Source: Adiantum capillus-veneris
Taxonomy: Eukaryota; Streptophyta; Polypodiopsida; Polypodiales; Pteridaceae
DNA: 64,000 bases
NCBI GenBank assembly: GCA_014529385.2
Contig: CM043965.1
Location: 14,138,912 to 14,202,911 of the forward strand
Reading direction: 5' to 3'
The stretch's first letter is position 1. Each line of letters starts with the position of its first letter. The position numbers and the translations under genes were made by a program. Below the pieces are notes generated by a model. The model saw only the letters and a program-made list of their open reading frames with translations, had not been told where the DNA came from and searched no databases. This document shows positions 23,529-36,290 of this stretch, piece after piece.

Positions 23529-23756
23529 GGTGAAGCCTCTCAACTCTAGAAAGCCCAACAAGAGGAAGGAGAGTCGGTGAGAGACTTTATTAGTCGCTTG
23601 AAGCATTTGAATTCTCGTTGTAATCCAAATGAGCGCTTCAATAATAATCATTTTCTTGATAGATTCATTAGGGGATTACAACATTAGGATATCTACAATG
23701 GCCTAGTCATTAAAGGTATCACCACTTGGAAAACAATCACCACCAATGCGATCCAA

Positions 23757-24797
23757 TTGGAGGATAATTTAATGATTCAAGGAGAAAGAGTGTCTATCGA
23801 GCCTAAAACTACTAGCTCACAAGCATCGAGGCATCAGCCAATGACCCTAAAGCCTATTGCTAAGGAGCCAAACATATCTGAGATGACTTTAGCAGATCTC
23901 ACCAAGGACATTTTAGAGAGTCTTAGAGACAATCGTGCTCTGCAAAACAATCATATGTATCCAAGAAGGGAGCAACAATGGTGCTCAGTATGCTATGGTC
24001 CGCATAGTACCAGTGAATGCCCTACTTTTAGAGTAAAATTCAATGGGAATCGCAATCCCTATGGGAGGTATGGTCATCAAGCTAAGGATTGCATAATATT
24101 TAAGCATGTGATGGCCAATAGACAAACCTTAGCATGGACAGACACACCTCGAGTTCTTGCATTGATGTCGGCCCCACCTCTTGAACAAACATCACAACAC
24201 ATGGTCCCAACGGCCCAAAATGTTGTTTAAACAACACCCTTACCACCTCCAGTGCTACGACTGCAACCACCACATCTGAGAATCACTTCTATGAATTAAG
24301 TGGGTTGTGAGTCATCTATTGCTTGTTTGGAAGGCTGTGAGGAAGATATAGACCCTAATATTGCCTATGGGATTGATGCGCTTGAAGAAAGTCCACAATA
24401 CTACATGGAGGACTATTGAGGATAAGTCAAACCTGTCTATCAAGTAGCTGTTCTTGCTGCAAGAGGCCAAAATATCAATTACACTGCCAAGAGACCACCT
24501 CTTCAATGCTATGAGTGTGGAGGTACACATCGTGTGGCCGCGTGTCCTATTAGGCTACAAGAGAACGCCACATTAATGCAAACCAATCAAGCGAGCACGT
24601 CTACAATGCCGATACTCATGTGTAATCGATGTGGCATAGATCATTTGATTGCCCAATGTCCAAATAATCTACATGCACCAAAGATCACGCCATTAAACTT
24701 GATTGAGGTTACTGAGGAGCCATCACAAAGTACACATGTGGTACCAGTAAAATGTACTCACATGATCGATGCTCCACAAACAAAATTATATTCTTGA
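23757..24797 (+). pseudogene. gag nucleocapsid of element A, with zinc knuckles
   Basis: Three Cys/His clusters are visible: WCSVCYGPHSTSECP (about 23981-24025), CYECGGTHRVAACP (about 24510-24550) and CNRCGIDHLIAQCP (about 24621-24662). The last two are clear CCHC knuckles that would bind RNA. Stops at 24228, 24298 and 24418 break the frame. This is the downstream end of the gag gene above and leads to the protease. Confidence 0.75.
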
Positions 24798-25524
24798 AGA
24801 AAGAGACACGGCATCAATTGTCCAATCTCAGAAGAAGAAGAAAACACGAAGGAAGAGATCGCAAAAAGCTGCGAAGTGAGACCCCAGTTTAAAGACCAAC
24901 ATAGGGAGTGGTGACGACCTCGTATATATCAACGACGCTGAAGAGGATTCTGACTCAAGTGAAACCATGGAGACCAAAACAACCACTAAGAAAGAAACCA
25001 ACAAGGAATATCGTCATGAGCCATAATGGCCAGGATCCAAGAAGATGATAGGAAATTATCCAAACCCTCCAGAGGAGATCGAGCGAGTCAAGCAATTAAT
25101 GAGTTTGGTAGAAGATACCCAAAGGGATCTAGAACCAGCACCTAGGCAGATCCAAGTTACAGACACATTGTTCTCTACACAACAATAACCTCACAAAATC
25201 CATAGACCCCTAGCCATAGCTAGTGTCATCCAAGAAGAAAGTGACTTAAAGTCATGGGAAAGTGGGCGTACTCACTTCTTGTTGGAAAGAATGTTTTTAG
25301 AGGGACTACTTGACCCTATTGAAGAAATGTATATCCCATCTTCTCCATGTCAAGGGAGTGAAGCCCAAAAGGTGCCATTAAATATTGCCAAACTCATGGA
25401 TTTCATGGCTTTAGAAGTCAGAACCACCATCATGTCCAAACTGTATGGAGACCCTGAGCTATTTTTAGCTCTTTGAGTTTTCCTCGATGGAGAACCGAAG
25501 GGAGGGCTACCACAATTTGCACAG

Positions 25525-25950
25525 ATGGATGGAGCTAGGGAGCTGCCAATAGAGGAGGAACACTTAGATCCACAACCCAACTTAGATGAGAACCCTAACA
25601 AGTTGGGACAATACTTTGAGGGTGATGAATCCAATGCGACCATACCAATCACTACCAAGGGATTAACTGTGAAGGGAATCCTTGATGGTGGCATTGGGGT
25701 TAGCATTGTGACTAAAAATTGATGGGAAACTATGGGAAGACCTCACCTTGGGACCACAACCATAGTAGTAAAGATGGCCAATGGGTCTATTGTTAAACCT
25801 ATTGGGATGCTAGAAGATCTCAAGGTCAAGGTCTTTGGACAAAAAATAAGAAATACCTTCATTGTTATGGATTCCTCCAAGCACACTATGGCATATGAGA
25901 TGATCTTACGACGTCCTTTCATGAGGGAAGCAAAAATGGTGCATGACTAG
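25525..25950 (+). pseudogene. Aspartic protease of element A
   Basis: GILDGGIGVSIVTK at about 25676-25720 is the active-site loop (D-G-G where D-S/T-G is usual). After a TGA at 25721-25723 the frame continues with VVKMANGSIVKPIGML and FIVMDSSKHTMAYEMILRRP, the second half of a retropepsin fold ending in an LLGRP-like segment. The enzyme would cut the gag-pol polyprotein. A poorly conserved linker (26082-26807) follows before reverse transcriptase. Confidence 0.75.
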
Positions 25951-27059
25951 TCTAAAAACCATGTCTACTTGTAGTTCCAAGATTCTGTCATTCGAGTGGA
26001 TCTTGTCACTGGTCGAGCATATCCTCTAGGAAACAAATTTATAATTGATCATAGACTGGCACCACAGTTCACTCGGTCCCATTGCGGTATTGTTACACAT
26101 GTAAAATGGACATTGATGTTAGGGAAGATTCTCCTTATATGGATGTTCTACCTGGGATGACTGAGTCGGACAATGTGGATTGGGTCCACTTAGCAGCAAC
26201 CATAGATACTTGGGAAAACAGGGGGACGACCTGGGTAATACCCGAGGGGGATGAAATGCCACCACTCGTACCCTTAAATATGATAGAAGCAATGCATATA
26301 GCTTTTGATGACCTACAAGATGAAGGTTTGACTGGCATTGGAACCAGTAACGTCTCACAAGACTATAGCCCACACGATTTGGAGTCAGAATCATCAATTG
26401 AAATTGACTCTACGGAGAATCTGAGTTAAATCTTAGTGCAAATTTGGGGACAAACCATTCAGGGCCCAGTGGTACCCTAGATGACAATCTATCCAAGGGA
26501 GCATAAGACACAAGTAGCGATATCTAGTGACTCTTCACTAGAGATCAACCATAATAAAAAATTAGACAAGAAGAGTAAGAGATATAAGAGGCGACGATAT
26601 CGAGAAAATGTGCGTGCTAGAATAAATGAAAAGAAATCTACCGCAGAATGGCTTAATTATACAGGGGCATGTGATGCTCATAGGAAGTTGGTAGATAGCT
26701 GGGGTGAATACCTTCAAAGCGTTATGTGGTGCAGTCCACAACCCATTGACATCACACAACTAGAGGCTGCAAAGAAGCCAAAGTTGAGCCGTACCATAAG
26801 GAGATGACAAAATCAAGAGTTAGCTCAACAACAAAAGGAATCAGAAGTGAAATCACAGTCCACATAACAACAAGACCCCATAGACTTACACCCTGCACCT
26901 AAACATTTCAAATCCTACACCACAGAGGAATGTAAGGTTGTGTATACAAAATCTCAAAGAAAACCTATCAAGGAAAAAATGGAGTTTTAGTTAAGGAAAT
27001 AGAGTTAGCAAACCCAGGAGAAGAGTCCAAACCTGTTTTCATTGCCCAAGATCTGACAG

Positions 27060-27870
27060 AGACTGAGGAGTGTGTACTTAAATAATTCTCAAGGAATTCA
27101 GGGATATATTTGCTTGGACATATCATGATATGAAAGGTGTTCCACCTTCCATGGTGCAACACACAACCCCCATGAATAGCATGGCTAAACCAATTCAGTA
27201 ACGACCCTACCCAATGAATCCTAAATATGCAAAGATTGTTCAAGAAGAGATTGAAAAGCTTGTGAAATGCGGATTCAAATACCCTATTGAGCACTCAGAA
27301 TGGGTGTCTCCAATAGTGATTGTGCCAAAAAAGAAAAGGAAACTCAAAGTGTGCGTGGATCTCAAGAAGGTCAATGCCGCCACTAGGAGGGACCATTACC
27401 CCTTGCCATATTCAGAACATGTGTTTGAAAGAGTTGTAGGAAAGGAAGCTTATAGCTTTTTAGATGGGTACTTTGGCTACAATCAAATCACAATTGCGCT
27501 AGAACCAAGCTAAAACAACCTTTAAAACTGAATTTGGAGTGTTCGCATTTTTTGTTATGGCTTTTGGCTTAACCAATGCCCCTGCTGTCTTTCAAAGATT
27601 AATAAACACTGCTTTTAGAGAAAATTTGAGGGAGTTTTGCAAAGCTTTCTTAGATGACCTTTGTGTTTAGTCCTCTTGGAAAGAACATCTATCATTTTTA
27701 CAAAAAGTGTTTGAGAAGTGCAAATTGTATCGCATCTCCTTAAACCCTTTCAAATGCCAATTTTGGGTTAAACATGAGTCATTTTAGGGCATATAGTGTC
27801 CAAAAATGGGATTTCCACAGATGAGAGCAAAATTAAATCCATTGTTGAATTACCACCATTTACAAACTAT
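27060..27870 (+). pseudogene. Reverse transcriptase of element A
   Basis: Visible motifs in order: RPYPMNPKYAKIVQEEIEKL (27210-27260), WVSPIVIVPKK (27301-27333), VCVDLKKVNAATRRDHYPLP (27349-27408), SFLDGYFGYNQI (27455-27490), FFVMAFGLTNAPAVFQRL (27550-27600) and the catalytic FLDDLCV (27647-27667). A frameshift near 27510, a TAG at 27668 and another frame change near 27785 inactivate it. The MNP, VPKK and FGLTNAP boxes are typical of Ty3/gypsy. Confidence 0.85.
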
Positions 27871-28044
27871 AAATGAGTTTAAAGGTTCATGGTCCATGTT
27901 GGTTATTACCGACGGTTTATTTTAAATTTTGTCGAGATAGCTTGTCCTTTGTACAAGCTTCTTATTGAGTCCCACTGGACCGCGGAGTGTGACCATGCTT
28001 ATCAGTCATTGAAAAAGAACTAGACAAGCGCTCCCATTCTACAA

Positions 28045-29608
28045 GTGCCCAATTGGAATATAATTATCCATGTGCATATTGATGCATCAAACTTTGCTAT
28101 TGGGTGTGTTCTAGCTCAACCGGGAGAACATAAATTGGACTACCCCATTAGCTTTGCAAGTCGTCAATTGAATGATGCCGAGAGAAACTACACCACTACA
28201 GAGCGAGAAGGTTTAGCTATGATTTATGCAGTAAAGAAATTCCACCACTACCTTCTTGTCAACAAGTATGTGGATCATCAAGCCTTGTTGTATCTAGTAA
28301 ATAAACCTTGTTCTAGGGGAAGAATTACACGATGGTTGTTAATTCTCCTTGAGTTTGATTTTATCGTTGTGGTGAAACCTGGTAAAAGACATGTCATGGC
28401 GGATCATTTGTCTCGCATATCTAATGGTGAAGCCCCTACTGGAGTCGATGATGAATTGCCCGATACTTCCTTATTTCTAGTCGAGACCATGTCTGAATGG
28501 AGTGAGAAGATTGTGAACTTTTTAGTTAATGGTTTTCCACCCAAAGAGCTTCGTAAGGACATAGCTCAAAAACTGTTAAAAGAATGTGAACTTTATTCTC
28601 TCATTGTAAGAACTCTCTATAGGCTAGGGAAGGATGATAATCTTAGATGTTGTTCCCATGAGGATGAGTCTTTATACATACTACAAAAATCCCACATGGG
28701 TATAGCTCGAGGACATTTCTCGGGGGAACTAATAGCTAAAAAGTTATTGCAATCAGGCTATTGGTGGCCTACGTTATTCAAGGATGCATCACTTTTTGCA
28801 AAAGGATGTGATGAATACCAATGTTACAAGATCACACAATGAAAGGATCAGATGTCCTTACATCCTATTAAAGTGACTCAACCATTTGAAAAATGAGGTT
28901 TGGATTTTGTAGGCCCAATTAGTCCGGCAGCTCGTAGCACTCAATCTCGATATATTATTGTTGCCACTGACTATGTGACAACTGTGAGGAAGCCAAAGCG
29001 ACACGTAAGGCTGATGCAAGGTTAACTGCTAAGTTTCTCTTTGAGAACATTATTACAATATTTGGTTGGCCCTTTGAGATTGTGAGTGTGACAATGACAC
29101 TCATTTTACAAATGGAGTGATAAAAGAACTGACTACCAACTTCATGATAGCTCACCATAAGTCCACTCTTTATTATCTACAAGCAAATGGCCAAGCTGAG
29201 AGTACCAACAACACCTTAATCTCTATCTTGACCAAAACAGTGGAAGCTCATCGCACAGATTGGGATTTGAAGCTGACTTCAGTCCTATGGGCTTATCGTA
29301 CTTCTTACAAAGTGGCTATTAATTGTACACCATTCAAAATGGTATATGACGAAGAAGCAGTTACGCCATGGGAGTCTGTAATTCCTGGTCTGCACATAGC
29401 TTCACAAGAAGGTTGGGATGGTAACCCTTCAGTTGAGCGCTTATATATCCTTGAGAGGTTAGATGAAGAAAGGAAATTGACTATGAAAAACGCACTTGTG
29501 GAGAAAGATAGGAGGAAGAAATGGTTTGACCATCACCTAAAGAACAAAGATATCAATGTTGGTGATAAATTCCTATGTATGGAGTGCGTAACAAAAAGAA
29601 AAAGTTGA
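28045..29608 (+). pseudogene. RNase H and integrase of element A
   Basis: A long open frame to 28842 begins in RNase H: HVHIDASNFAIGCVLAQP, then TTTEREGLAMIYAVKKF and VDHQALLYLVNK. It passes ADHLSR, then reaches the integrase HHCC zinc domain (HMGIARGHFSG, then SGYWWPTLF and CDEYQC). The integrase core follows in broken form: GLDFVGP after a TGA at 28894, then a frame change near 28980, a decayed second Asp region near 29090, and LQANGQAESTNNTL with its Glu at 29188-29215. It ends WAYRTSYKVA, TPFKMVYDEEAV and DINVGDKF. No chromodomain is visible after it. Confidence 0.85.
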
Positions 29609-29739
29609 AATATGCGGGAAAAGGACCATATAGAGTATGTGAAATCACCCCGCAAGGTACCATTCATGTGGAGACTCTTGATGGAGTCAAAACCATCGGA
29701 TTCCTCAATGGGAGTAAATTCAAAAGGTATTAAGATCCT

Positions 29740-30044
29740 CTAAGCTAGGAAGAGTTACAAGCCATCCATCAAAAGAAAGCAGCCAAAGAACAGACAGAGC
29801 TTAAAAAGATCCAAGCAAGAGTTGAGGCTCGAGAAAGACAACAACATCTTAGACGTCAACAAGAGGCTAATCTGGGAATCACGAAAGGGTTTTTTTAAGA
29901 TACCGATGATGATTCATTGGAATCTAAGCCACCTCTACGATATCCAATTGAACTAAATAGCCTCTATGGGAGAGTACTATATAACACATTATTGGATACA
30001 GAAGCTCAACATAATTTGTTATCCTCTAGAGTTTGGTGTCAATT
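29740..30044 (+). pseudogene. Post-integrase reading frame of element A, left part
   Basis: After the integrase a Lys/Gln-rich segment (KKAAKEQTELKKIQARV) leads to LNSLYGRVLYNTLLDTEAQ and NLLSSRVWCQLG. The LLDTEAQ..LLS pattern resembles the active-site loop of an aspartic protease with the Gly of D-T-G replaced. The frame is cut by the insertion of element B at the AGGGA target. It resumes at 46278. An in-frame TAA lies near 29897. Confidence 0.4.
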
Positions 30045-30049
30045 AGGGA

Positions 30050-30517
30050 TGTAGACGACTGAGACAGTTTCACTAAGTGGGAGCGTTCTCTTATGAGACG
30101 GGCAGCGAATTAGTCAGTAATTACTACGGTAATTACTAGGGCCCATTACATTGTAATTGGGTTGGCATTTGGTTGGCATTTGGGTTAGCATTTCGGCGGC
30201 ATTTGTACTTGAGTTGTCAATCTTTGGCAGTTGTTGTCAGTTGTATTCTCTCTGTAAATCATATCATACTCACTATAATCTTTTATCTGTAATCCCAATC
30301 ACGGCAGATATTCCAGTCACACTTACTCTGTGTCCAGTACTCTGAATCTGAATCTGAATATTATTCTCAGTACATAGTCCGATTCTCATTCCAGTAGATA
30401 AATTCCAGTTCAGTTTCTGATTCTCTGTCCAGTCGACTGTCTAAACTAACACATCATCAGTAGCCAAAATCTTCTAACACTGGAATTAGCTATCTCAAGA
30501 GATCAACTCCAATTCCA
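30050..30517 (+). repeat. 5' LTR of element B (TATA box lost)
   Basis: Matches the 3' LTR closely, but the part holding TATAAATA there (45897-45904) is replaced here by a shorter AATTACT sequence (about 30130-30138), and GGCATTTG is duplicated at about 30162-30180. Since the 5' LTR drives transcription, this copy is probably silent. The sequence after it starts TGGCGATCATGG (30521), where the primer site should be; its tRNA is not identified. Confidence 0.9.
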
Positions 30518-30591
30518 TTTTGGCGATCATGGTGGCACGAGCTGAAGCTCGTTGACTGAAAGACTCTTCTCTTAGTTGGAAGTTTTCAGCA

Positions 30592-31686
30592 ATGGCACCC
30601 AAATCCAGTCGTGCCTGGAAGTCCACCATCCGTGTTGATCCTATTCCTGAGGAGTCAGGAAGAGAGTCTGACCCCAAGCAAGAGAAGGTGACTGACAATG
30701 AGGCTCAGGAGGAGCATAGTCAGGCTGATGAGACGCAGGACTCACAGCAGTCCAGTCATTCTCAACGCAGACGGGCAGAAAGGGAAGCACGGAAAGCCAA
30801 GAGTTCTCGATCCCGGCAGGGGGATGAGGGTACCAGGGGAAGTAAAGGCAGTCACTGCACTTCTAGCCGACACGCCAAAGGGAACATTGACACAGAGACA
30901 GAGACCGAGATTGACTGGGATGCTGACACTGACAATTGCAAGAAGACTTCCAAGCACCGTTCTTAATCTAGGAAGAGAAGCGGCAGAATCATTGGTAATA
31001 GGAATGATTACTCATCTTCTCTGAAAATTTCTTTTCCAATATTCAAGGGAGGTAAGAAGGATGATCAAGATGTTCACATACAGGCTTTTGAGCAGTATGC
31101 TGAACTAAAAAATATTGATGAAGATGATTGGGGGGAATACTTCCCGCAAACTTTGAAGGAGGCAACGAGGAAATGGTATTACCATTACCCCGCCTGTCAA
31201 CTCAGATCCTACAACAAGTTCCTTAAAGCCTTCAGACTGGAGTATTCCGACAACAGAGGGGATGAAGATATCCTCTGTGAACTGGATAAGATCAAGCAGC
31301 GGAATCTATCAGTTCGAAGTTATGTGAAAAAGATCAACGAGCTAACCAGGCAGTTACAGGAACCGTCATCCGAGAAGAGGTTGCGTGCATGGTTTCTGAA
31401 TGGTTTCAGAAGCAAAAAGCTTAGGGAGCAGGAGGTACCAACTCTAACCAAGAAATTCAATGATTTGGTACAAAGGGCACTAAAGCTGGAACAGCAGGCC
31501 AAGAAGGAAAAGAGTCACAAAAAGAGAAGATCCAGTAGCAGTAGCTCTGCTACTGAGAGTTCTGATTCCAGTGAGGTGTCCAGCAGCTCTGAAAGTAGCT
31601 CTAATGAACGGTCCAAAGAGAAGTCAAAGAAGGGATCTTGGACCAAGAAGATTGAAGAAATGGCTAGACAGATTGAGCGAGATTAG
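30592..31686 (+). pseudogene. gag of element B
   Basis: ATG 30592 starts MAPKSSRAWKS in a charged, Ser-rich N-terminus. An in-frame TAA at 30964-30966 (probably a former Gln codon) is the only break before the capsid part: FPIFKGGKKDDQDVHIQAFE, then EATRKWYYHYP, FLKAFRLEY and LRAWFLNGFRSKKL, the standard retrotransposon gag pattern. It ends in a Ser-rich low-complexity tail (about 31530-31610). A frame change near 31684 leads into the nucleocapsid. Confidence 0.85.
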
Positions 31687-32210
31687 CCACACTAGACAGC
31701 CAGTTCGGAAGATGGAGACTTGGTGTTCGAAATGCAAATCCAAGGACCATATCTCCAATGAGTGCCCACAATGTACCTACTGTAAGGCTTTTGGTCATTT
31801 ATGGAACAATTGTGGTATCAGGACTCATCACTTTAAGAAGGGCAAAGACCTGTCAGTGGTAGCCTATACTGAACCAGTGAAAATAGAACCTGCCAAAGTA
31901 TCTCAAGAGGCGAGACCAGGTACTAGTGGTACTGGTCAAGGACGTGGCCGATTCCAAACGGGTATGGGCTGAGGCAGAGGGCGTGGCAACTCCCAAAGTC
32001 GGAGTATGAATTGCTACACTTGTGGGAAGTATGGCCATTTCGCAGCCTAATGCCCAGACGCACCTGCAACTACTGCTGCTGAGGCTAAGGCACTAGAGCC
32101 AGTCCCAGTACGGGTAGTCACAAGAAGCAAGGGTGTAGTAATTGAAGAAATTCCGGATACTTCAGAGACACCAGTCACTACTAACAGCAGCAAGTGGGCT
32201 CAACAAAGAG
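31687..32210 (+). pseudogene. Nucleocapsid of element B with zinc knuckles
   Basis: WCSKCKSKDHISNECP and CTYCKAFGHLWNNC (31720-31815) are two adjacent CCHC knuckles. A third, NCYTCGKYGHFAA with a following C-P, lies at 32010-32055. A Gly/Arg-rich linker between them carries a TGA (31970-31972) where Arg fits, and the last knuckle a TAA (32048) where Gln fits. Confidence 0.8.
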
Positions 32211-32239
32211 AAATTTGGAAGGCCAAGGGTAAAGAGAAG

Positions 32240-33157
32240 GTGGTAGATGAATGGCAAGAGCAGAGAGAACTAGCAGCTAAAATCACGGAGGATTTAGCCA
32301 AGAAGCTGCCAGAGCAACCAGAAAGTTATGAAGCCCGAGTCATTCAGAAGATACCAGCCCAATCAACTGATAAAGATCGATCAATACCGGCCATACCTGA
32401 GACCATGCTGGCTGCGGTACAAGGAATGGCTGATGAACTGAGAGTTGATGGAAGGATTGGAAGCACTGCAAGAGAGGAATGGCAGTGTGATGATACAACC
32501 AGTTCTTTGAGCTCTGACAACCAGTCTAACCAAGAGAGAGAAGAAATCCATGTTAAAATGTGTGATAGAATTCAGAAGTTGATTGTAGAGCTGGAGGATA
32601 TCAGAAAAACCTTGCCTGAAGTGGCAAATTTCATCAGACAGCGCAAGAAAGCTGAAGCGGAGGCCAGAACAGTAGAGCTGACGGTCGTCCAAGATGATGA
32701 AGTTCCGCTCATTCAGGTGGACTACAAGGTTAGGAAGCAATGGGAACCTCTCTCAAGTGTTATCTTGGATGGAGGAGCAGGAGTCAATATAATGGGAGTT
32801 CATCTCCAGCAGAGAATGGGTATCACAAATCTAAAGCTAGCACCATTTAAAGTGCGAATGGCAGATCACAGAGTGGTACAAGCTACGGGCATGATTGAAA
32901 ATATGCAGATAAGAGTAGGCAGGGAAAAATTTAAAACCAGCTTCTTAGTTCTAGATGTGCAAGGGGCATATGGGATGTTGTTAGGGCGCCCATGGTTGAG
33001 AACAGCACATGTTGTTCATGACTATGCAAATCAAACCTTAACCATAAAAGGGGCTAGCGGCAGAATTCAGATCCAGACGAACAATACTAGGAGCTGGAGA
33101 AAAGAACTGAGGCCGAAGGAGTTATGCCAGAAGTACAGAGCCAAGAAGATTGAATGA
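32240..33157 (+). pseudogene. Protease region of element B
   Basis: 305 codons are open. The N-terminal 150 residues are a charged linker. The retropepsin core starts at SSVILDGGAGVNIMG (32754-32800, D-G-G active site). It continues with VRMADHRVVQATGMIENM, FKTSFLVLDV and the GMLLGRPWLR segment (about 32975-33000). The TGA at 33155-33157 is in frame with the next stretch (33158-33424) and with reverse transcriptase, so gag-pol was once one continuous reading frame here. Arg is the likely original residue. Confidence 0.85.
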
Positions 33158-33460
33158 ATGTTCGCAGCCCTAAACATATTCCCTTTAGCAGAGATTGACT
33201 TGAATGCAGTTTTACTGAATAAAGAGCAGGCCGACAAGCAGAAAAAGCAATTCCCCAATCAGTTTACTGAAATCAACACAGGGGAAAGATCAGTTCAGTT
33301 AACTGGGAGGTTGGTGGAATCAGCTGATATTGGTATGGTAGAGGAACCAATACATTCTGAAGAACACACAGTGGATCAGAATGCTGATTCAGAACTGAAT
33401 GGGCCATCCTGGGATTATGCTTAAGAATCGACCAAATAGAAAGGAGACGGGCCTAATTGG

Positions 33461-34621
33461 TTGCTTCCAGACGACCAAGAAGTGGAAGAATGGAACCTAG
33501 GATCGGAGGGTAGTCCTAGGATGATCAAGGTCAACAAGCATCTCAACCCGGTAATGAAGGAAAAGGCACGCAAGATGTTCCAGAACTACAAAGACGTATT
33601 TGTCTCGGAACACACAGACCTGAAGGGAGAGTATCCTAAAGTATGTCAGCACCGGATACCGTTGAAGCCAGATGCTAGGCCAGTACGACTGCAAAGATAC
33701 CGAATGAACCCCAACTATGCTAAAAAGGTCAAAGAGGAGATTGATAATCTTCTCAAGGCTGGGTTCATCACAGAGGTGGCTAGTAGCGATTGGCTATTTC
33801 CCATAGTCGTAGTTCCCAAGAAAAATGAGAAATTGAGAGTCTGTGTTGACTATAGGAAACTCAATGCCCAAACTATCAAAGATCCATTTCCATTACCTTT
33901 TACTGACATGTTTCTTGATGAGATCGCAGGATATGAAATGTATAGCTTTATGGATGGTTACAGTGGCTATAACCAGTTACAGATCACTCATGAAGATAGA
34001 GCGAAGACCAGTTTCATCACCGAGTGGGGGGCTTTCATGTATCTGGTGATGCCTTTCGGCTTGTGCAATGCACCAGCTATCTTTTAGATGTGTATGATGG
34101 AAATGTTTAATGAATTCCTTCATCTTTTCCTCGCTATCTTTATGGATGACTTTACTGTATATTCAGATGAGGAACATCACCTACTATTCCTAGAAATGGT
34201 CTTCAAACGCTGTCAGGAGAAGCGGATTTGTTTGAATCCATTCAAATCCGTTTTCCTAGTCTTAAAGGGACAGCTACTGGGACATGTGGTTTCCCAAAAT
34301 GGAATAGAAATGGCCAACGATAAAATTCAGTGTGTTCAGCAAGCTAAAGCACCCAGAACTGCTTCAGAGTTGAGCTCTTTCCTGGGTTATGTTAACTTCC
34401 ATAGAAGGTTTGTACATAAGTTTGCTTCTCAAGCAGTACCATTATATGAGCTTACAAAGAAGACCAGTAAGTTCAATTGGACCGCTCAATGTGAGGAGAG
34501 CTTCCAGAATCTAAAAAAAGCCATTATCAGTAAACCAGTCCTTAGGCAACCAAACTGGGATGTTATTTTCCATGTACATGTAGACACTTCGGGATTGGCA
34601 ATGGGGGCGATATTGGCTTAG
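33461..34621 (+). pseudogene. Reverse transcriptase of element B
   Basis: Well preserved in one frame. Motifs: MNPNYAKKVKEEIDNLLKAG, WLFPIVVVPKK, RVCVDYRKLNAQTIKDPFPL, YSFMDGYSGYNQLQI, LVMPFGLCNAPAIF, catalytic FMDDFTVYS (34140-34166), then LLGHVVSQNG and FLGYVNFHRRFV. TAG at 34085-34087 falls exactly where family members have Gln (NAPAIFQ), and TAG at 34619-34621 where A has Gln (LAQP). RNase H begins in the same frame at HVHVDTSGLAMG (34570-34605). Confidence 0.9.
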
Positions 34622-34980
34622 CCAAACGGAAGGACTGATTATTCGGTTTATTTTGCCAGTCTTGCAGATTCAGTCAGGCTGAACAAGGATATACAACTAT
34701 TGAGCAAGAAGCCCTTGGAATGGTTTTCAGTGCTACAAAGTTCAGGCATTACCTGTTGGGAAAGTTGTTCCATTTTTATGTGGACCATCAAGCTCTTCTG
34801 TTTTTTATTAATAAAGTCATTATTCAAGGTAGGCTGATACGGTGGATGATGTTCCTAATGGATTTTGAATTCAGAATCTTTCATAAGCCTGGCAAGAATC
34901 ACTGTGGAGCTGATTTTCTGTCAAGAAGTACGGAAGGTTATTCAGAATTACCCTTGCGGGATGAACCAGTGGGACGGTGA
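34622..34980 (+). pseudogene. RNase H of element B, continued
   Basis: After the TAG the frame shifts by one base near 34662, giving QGYTTIEQEALGMVFSATKF and FYVDHQALLFFINK, the catalytic Glu and Asp segments of RNase H. Then comes HKPGKNHCGADFLSR, which closes the domain in gypsy elements. The frame changes again near 34965. Confidence 0.8.
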
Positions 34981-36278
34981 CTTATTCCAGCTAGAGGCAG
35001 GAGAATCAGTTGATCCTGAATGGTATGATGTTTATCAATTTCTTTCTCAAGGTGCTTTTCCAGAGGACTGGAAGCAGAACCAGAAGAAAGCTTTGGTCAT
35101 CAAAAGCTTGAAGTTTACTATCATCGGAGTGTCACTCTATGGATTGGGTGTTGACGGTATACTTTGACGTTGTGTGCCTATGGAAGGAAGAATGCAAGTG
35201 ATTTCAAAAGCACATAATGGTGAATCTGGTGGACATTTTTTCAATGAAGTAACCTACAAGAAGATTCTACAAGCTAGTCTATGGTGGCAAACACTGATTG
35301 CTGATGTTAGAAGTTTTTAGAAAACTTGTGACATATGCCAAAGAATGGGTCGACCAACAGCAGCAGATATGACTCCTTTGACGCCAGTACAACCACTGGG
35401 TGTGTTCATGAAATGGGAATTAGATTTTATGGGACCTTTTAAGAAGGTTACCCCCAGGAAGAACAAGTACATAGTAATGGCTACTTGTTATGTCACTAAG
35501 TGGGTGGACGCTAAAGCTCTTCCTGACAACACAGCCAAGTCAACTGCAAGGTTTCTATTTGAGAATATTGTTTGTCGATATGGATGTCTAGTAGAGATTG
35601 TGTCAGACCAAGGAACACATTTTATCAATGACACCATGGAAATTCTATTGGATATGCTTTCAGCCAAGCATCGGAAATCTATTCCTTATTATCCCAGATG
35701 CAATGGGCAGGTTGAAAGTAGTAACAAGACAATCAACTAAGGTTGTGCAAAAGAAACCAGACCAGTGGGATTTGAAACTCCAGACTGATCTATGGGCATA
35801 TAGGACAGATTACAAGGTCACTACTAGGTTGACACCATTCAGAATGGTGTATGGCACTGAAGCTGTGGTTCCTATGGAGTTTGTTATCCCAAGTCTGATA
35901 ATGGTTGTGAAGTATGGCTTAGACTTCAACCACAATCTGAAAAAGCTCTTAGATGAACTTATGCAGTTAGATGAACTCAGGCAACGGGCTATGCTGGAAC
36001 AAGAAATTGTTCAACAACGAAGGAAGCACTGGCATGATCGCCGAATTAAGGTTCAGGAATTTCAGAAAGGAGATTTGGTGCTTCTCTATCAGTCTAGACT
36101 AGGTCCGAAGAAGCCAAACCTGAAGATTGCCCGGGCAGGACCATTTGAGGTAGATTGGGTCTTTTCCAATGGTACAGTAAGACTAAAAGATTTATCTACA
36201 TTATTGTTGCCGGGAGTATATAATGGTGCAAAGATCAAGCTTTACTATTCAGAAGCTAGAGAGTCTGGGCAAGAATAA
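34981..36278 (+). pseudogene. Integrase of element B
   Basis: The zinc-binding part reads KAHNGESGGHFF and CDICQRMGRP (35210-35350), with a TGA at 35164-35166 (Arg expected) and a TAG at 35320-35322. The core has its three acidic residues: WELDFMGP (35418-35441), VSDQGTHF (35600-35623) and GQVESSNKT (35707-35733). A frame change near 35735 leads to KKPDQWDLKL, WAYRTDYKV, TPFRMVYGTEAV and the C-terminal FQKGDLVLLY and RAGPFEVD. Integrase would insert the element DNA and make the 5-bp target duplication. No chromodomain follows. Confidence 0.9.
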
Positions 36279-36290
36279 GGTACTAGGGAA

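Noticed and set aside
30060-30064. LTR of element B starting at TGAGACAG (30060 and 45814)
   Set aside because: That boundary gives no target duplication. Extending about 10 bases left to TGTAGA gives matching ends and a perfect AGGGA duplication.
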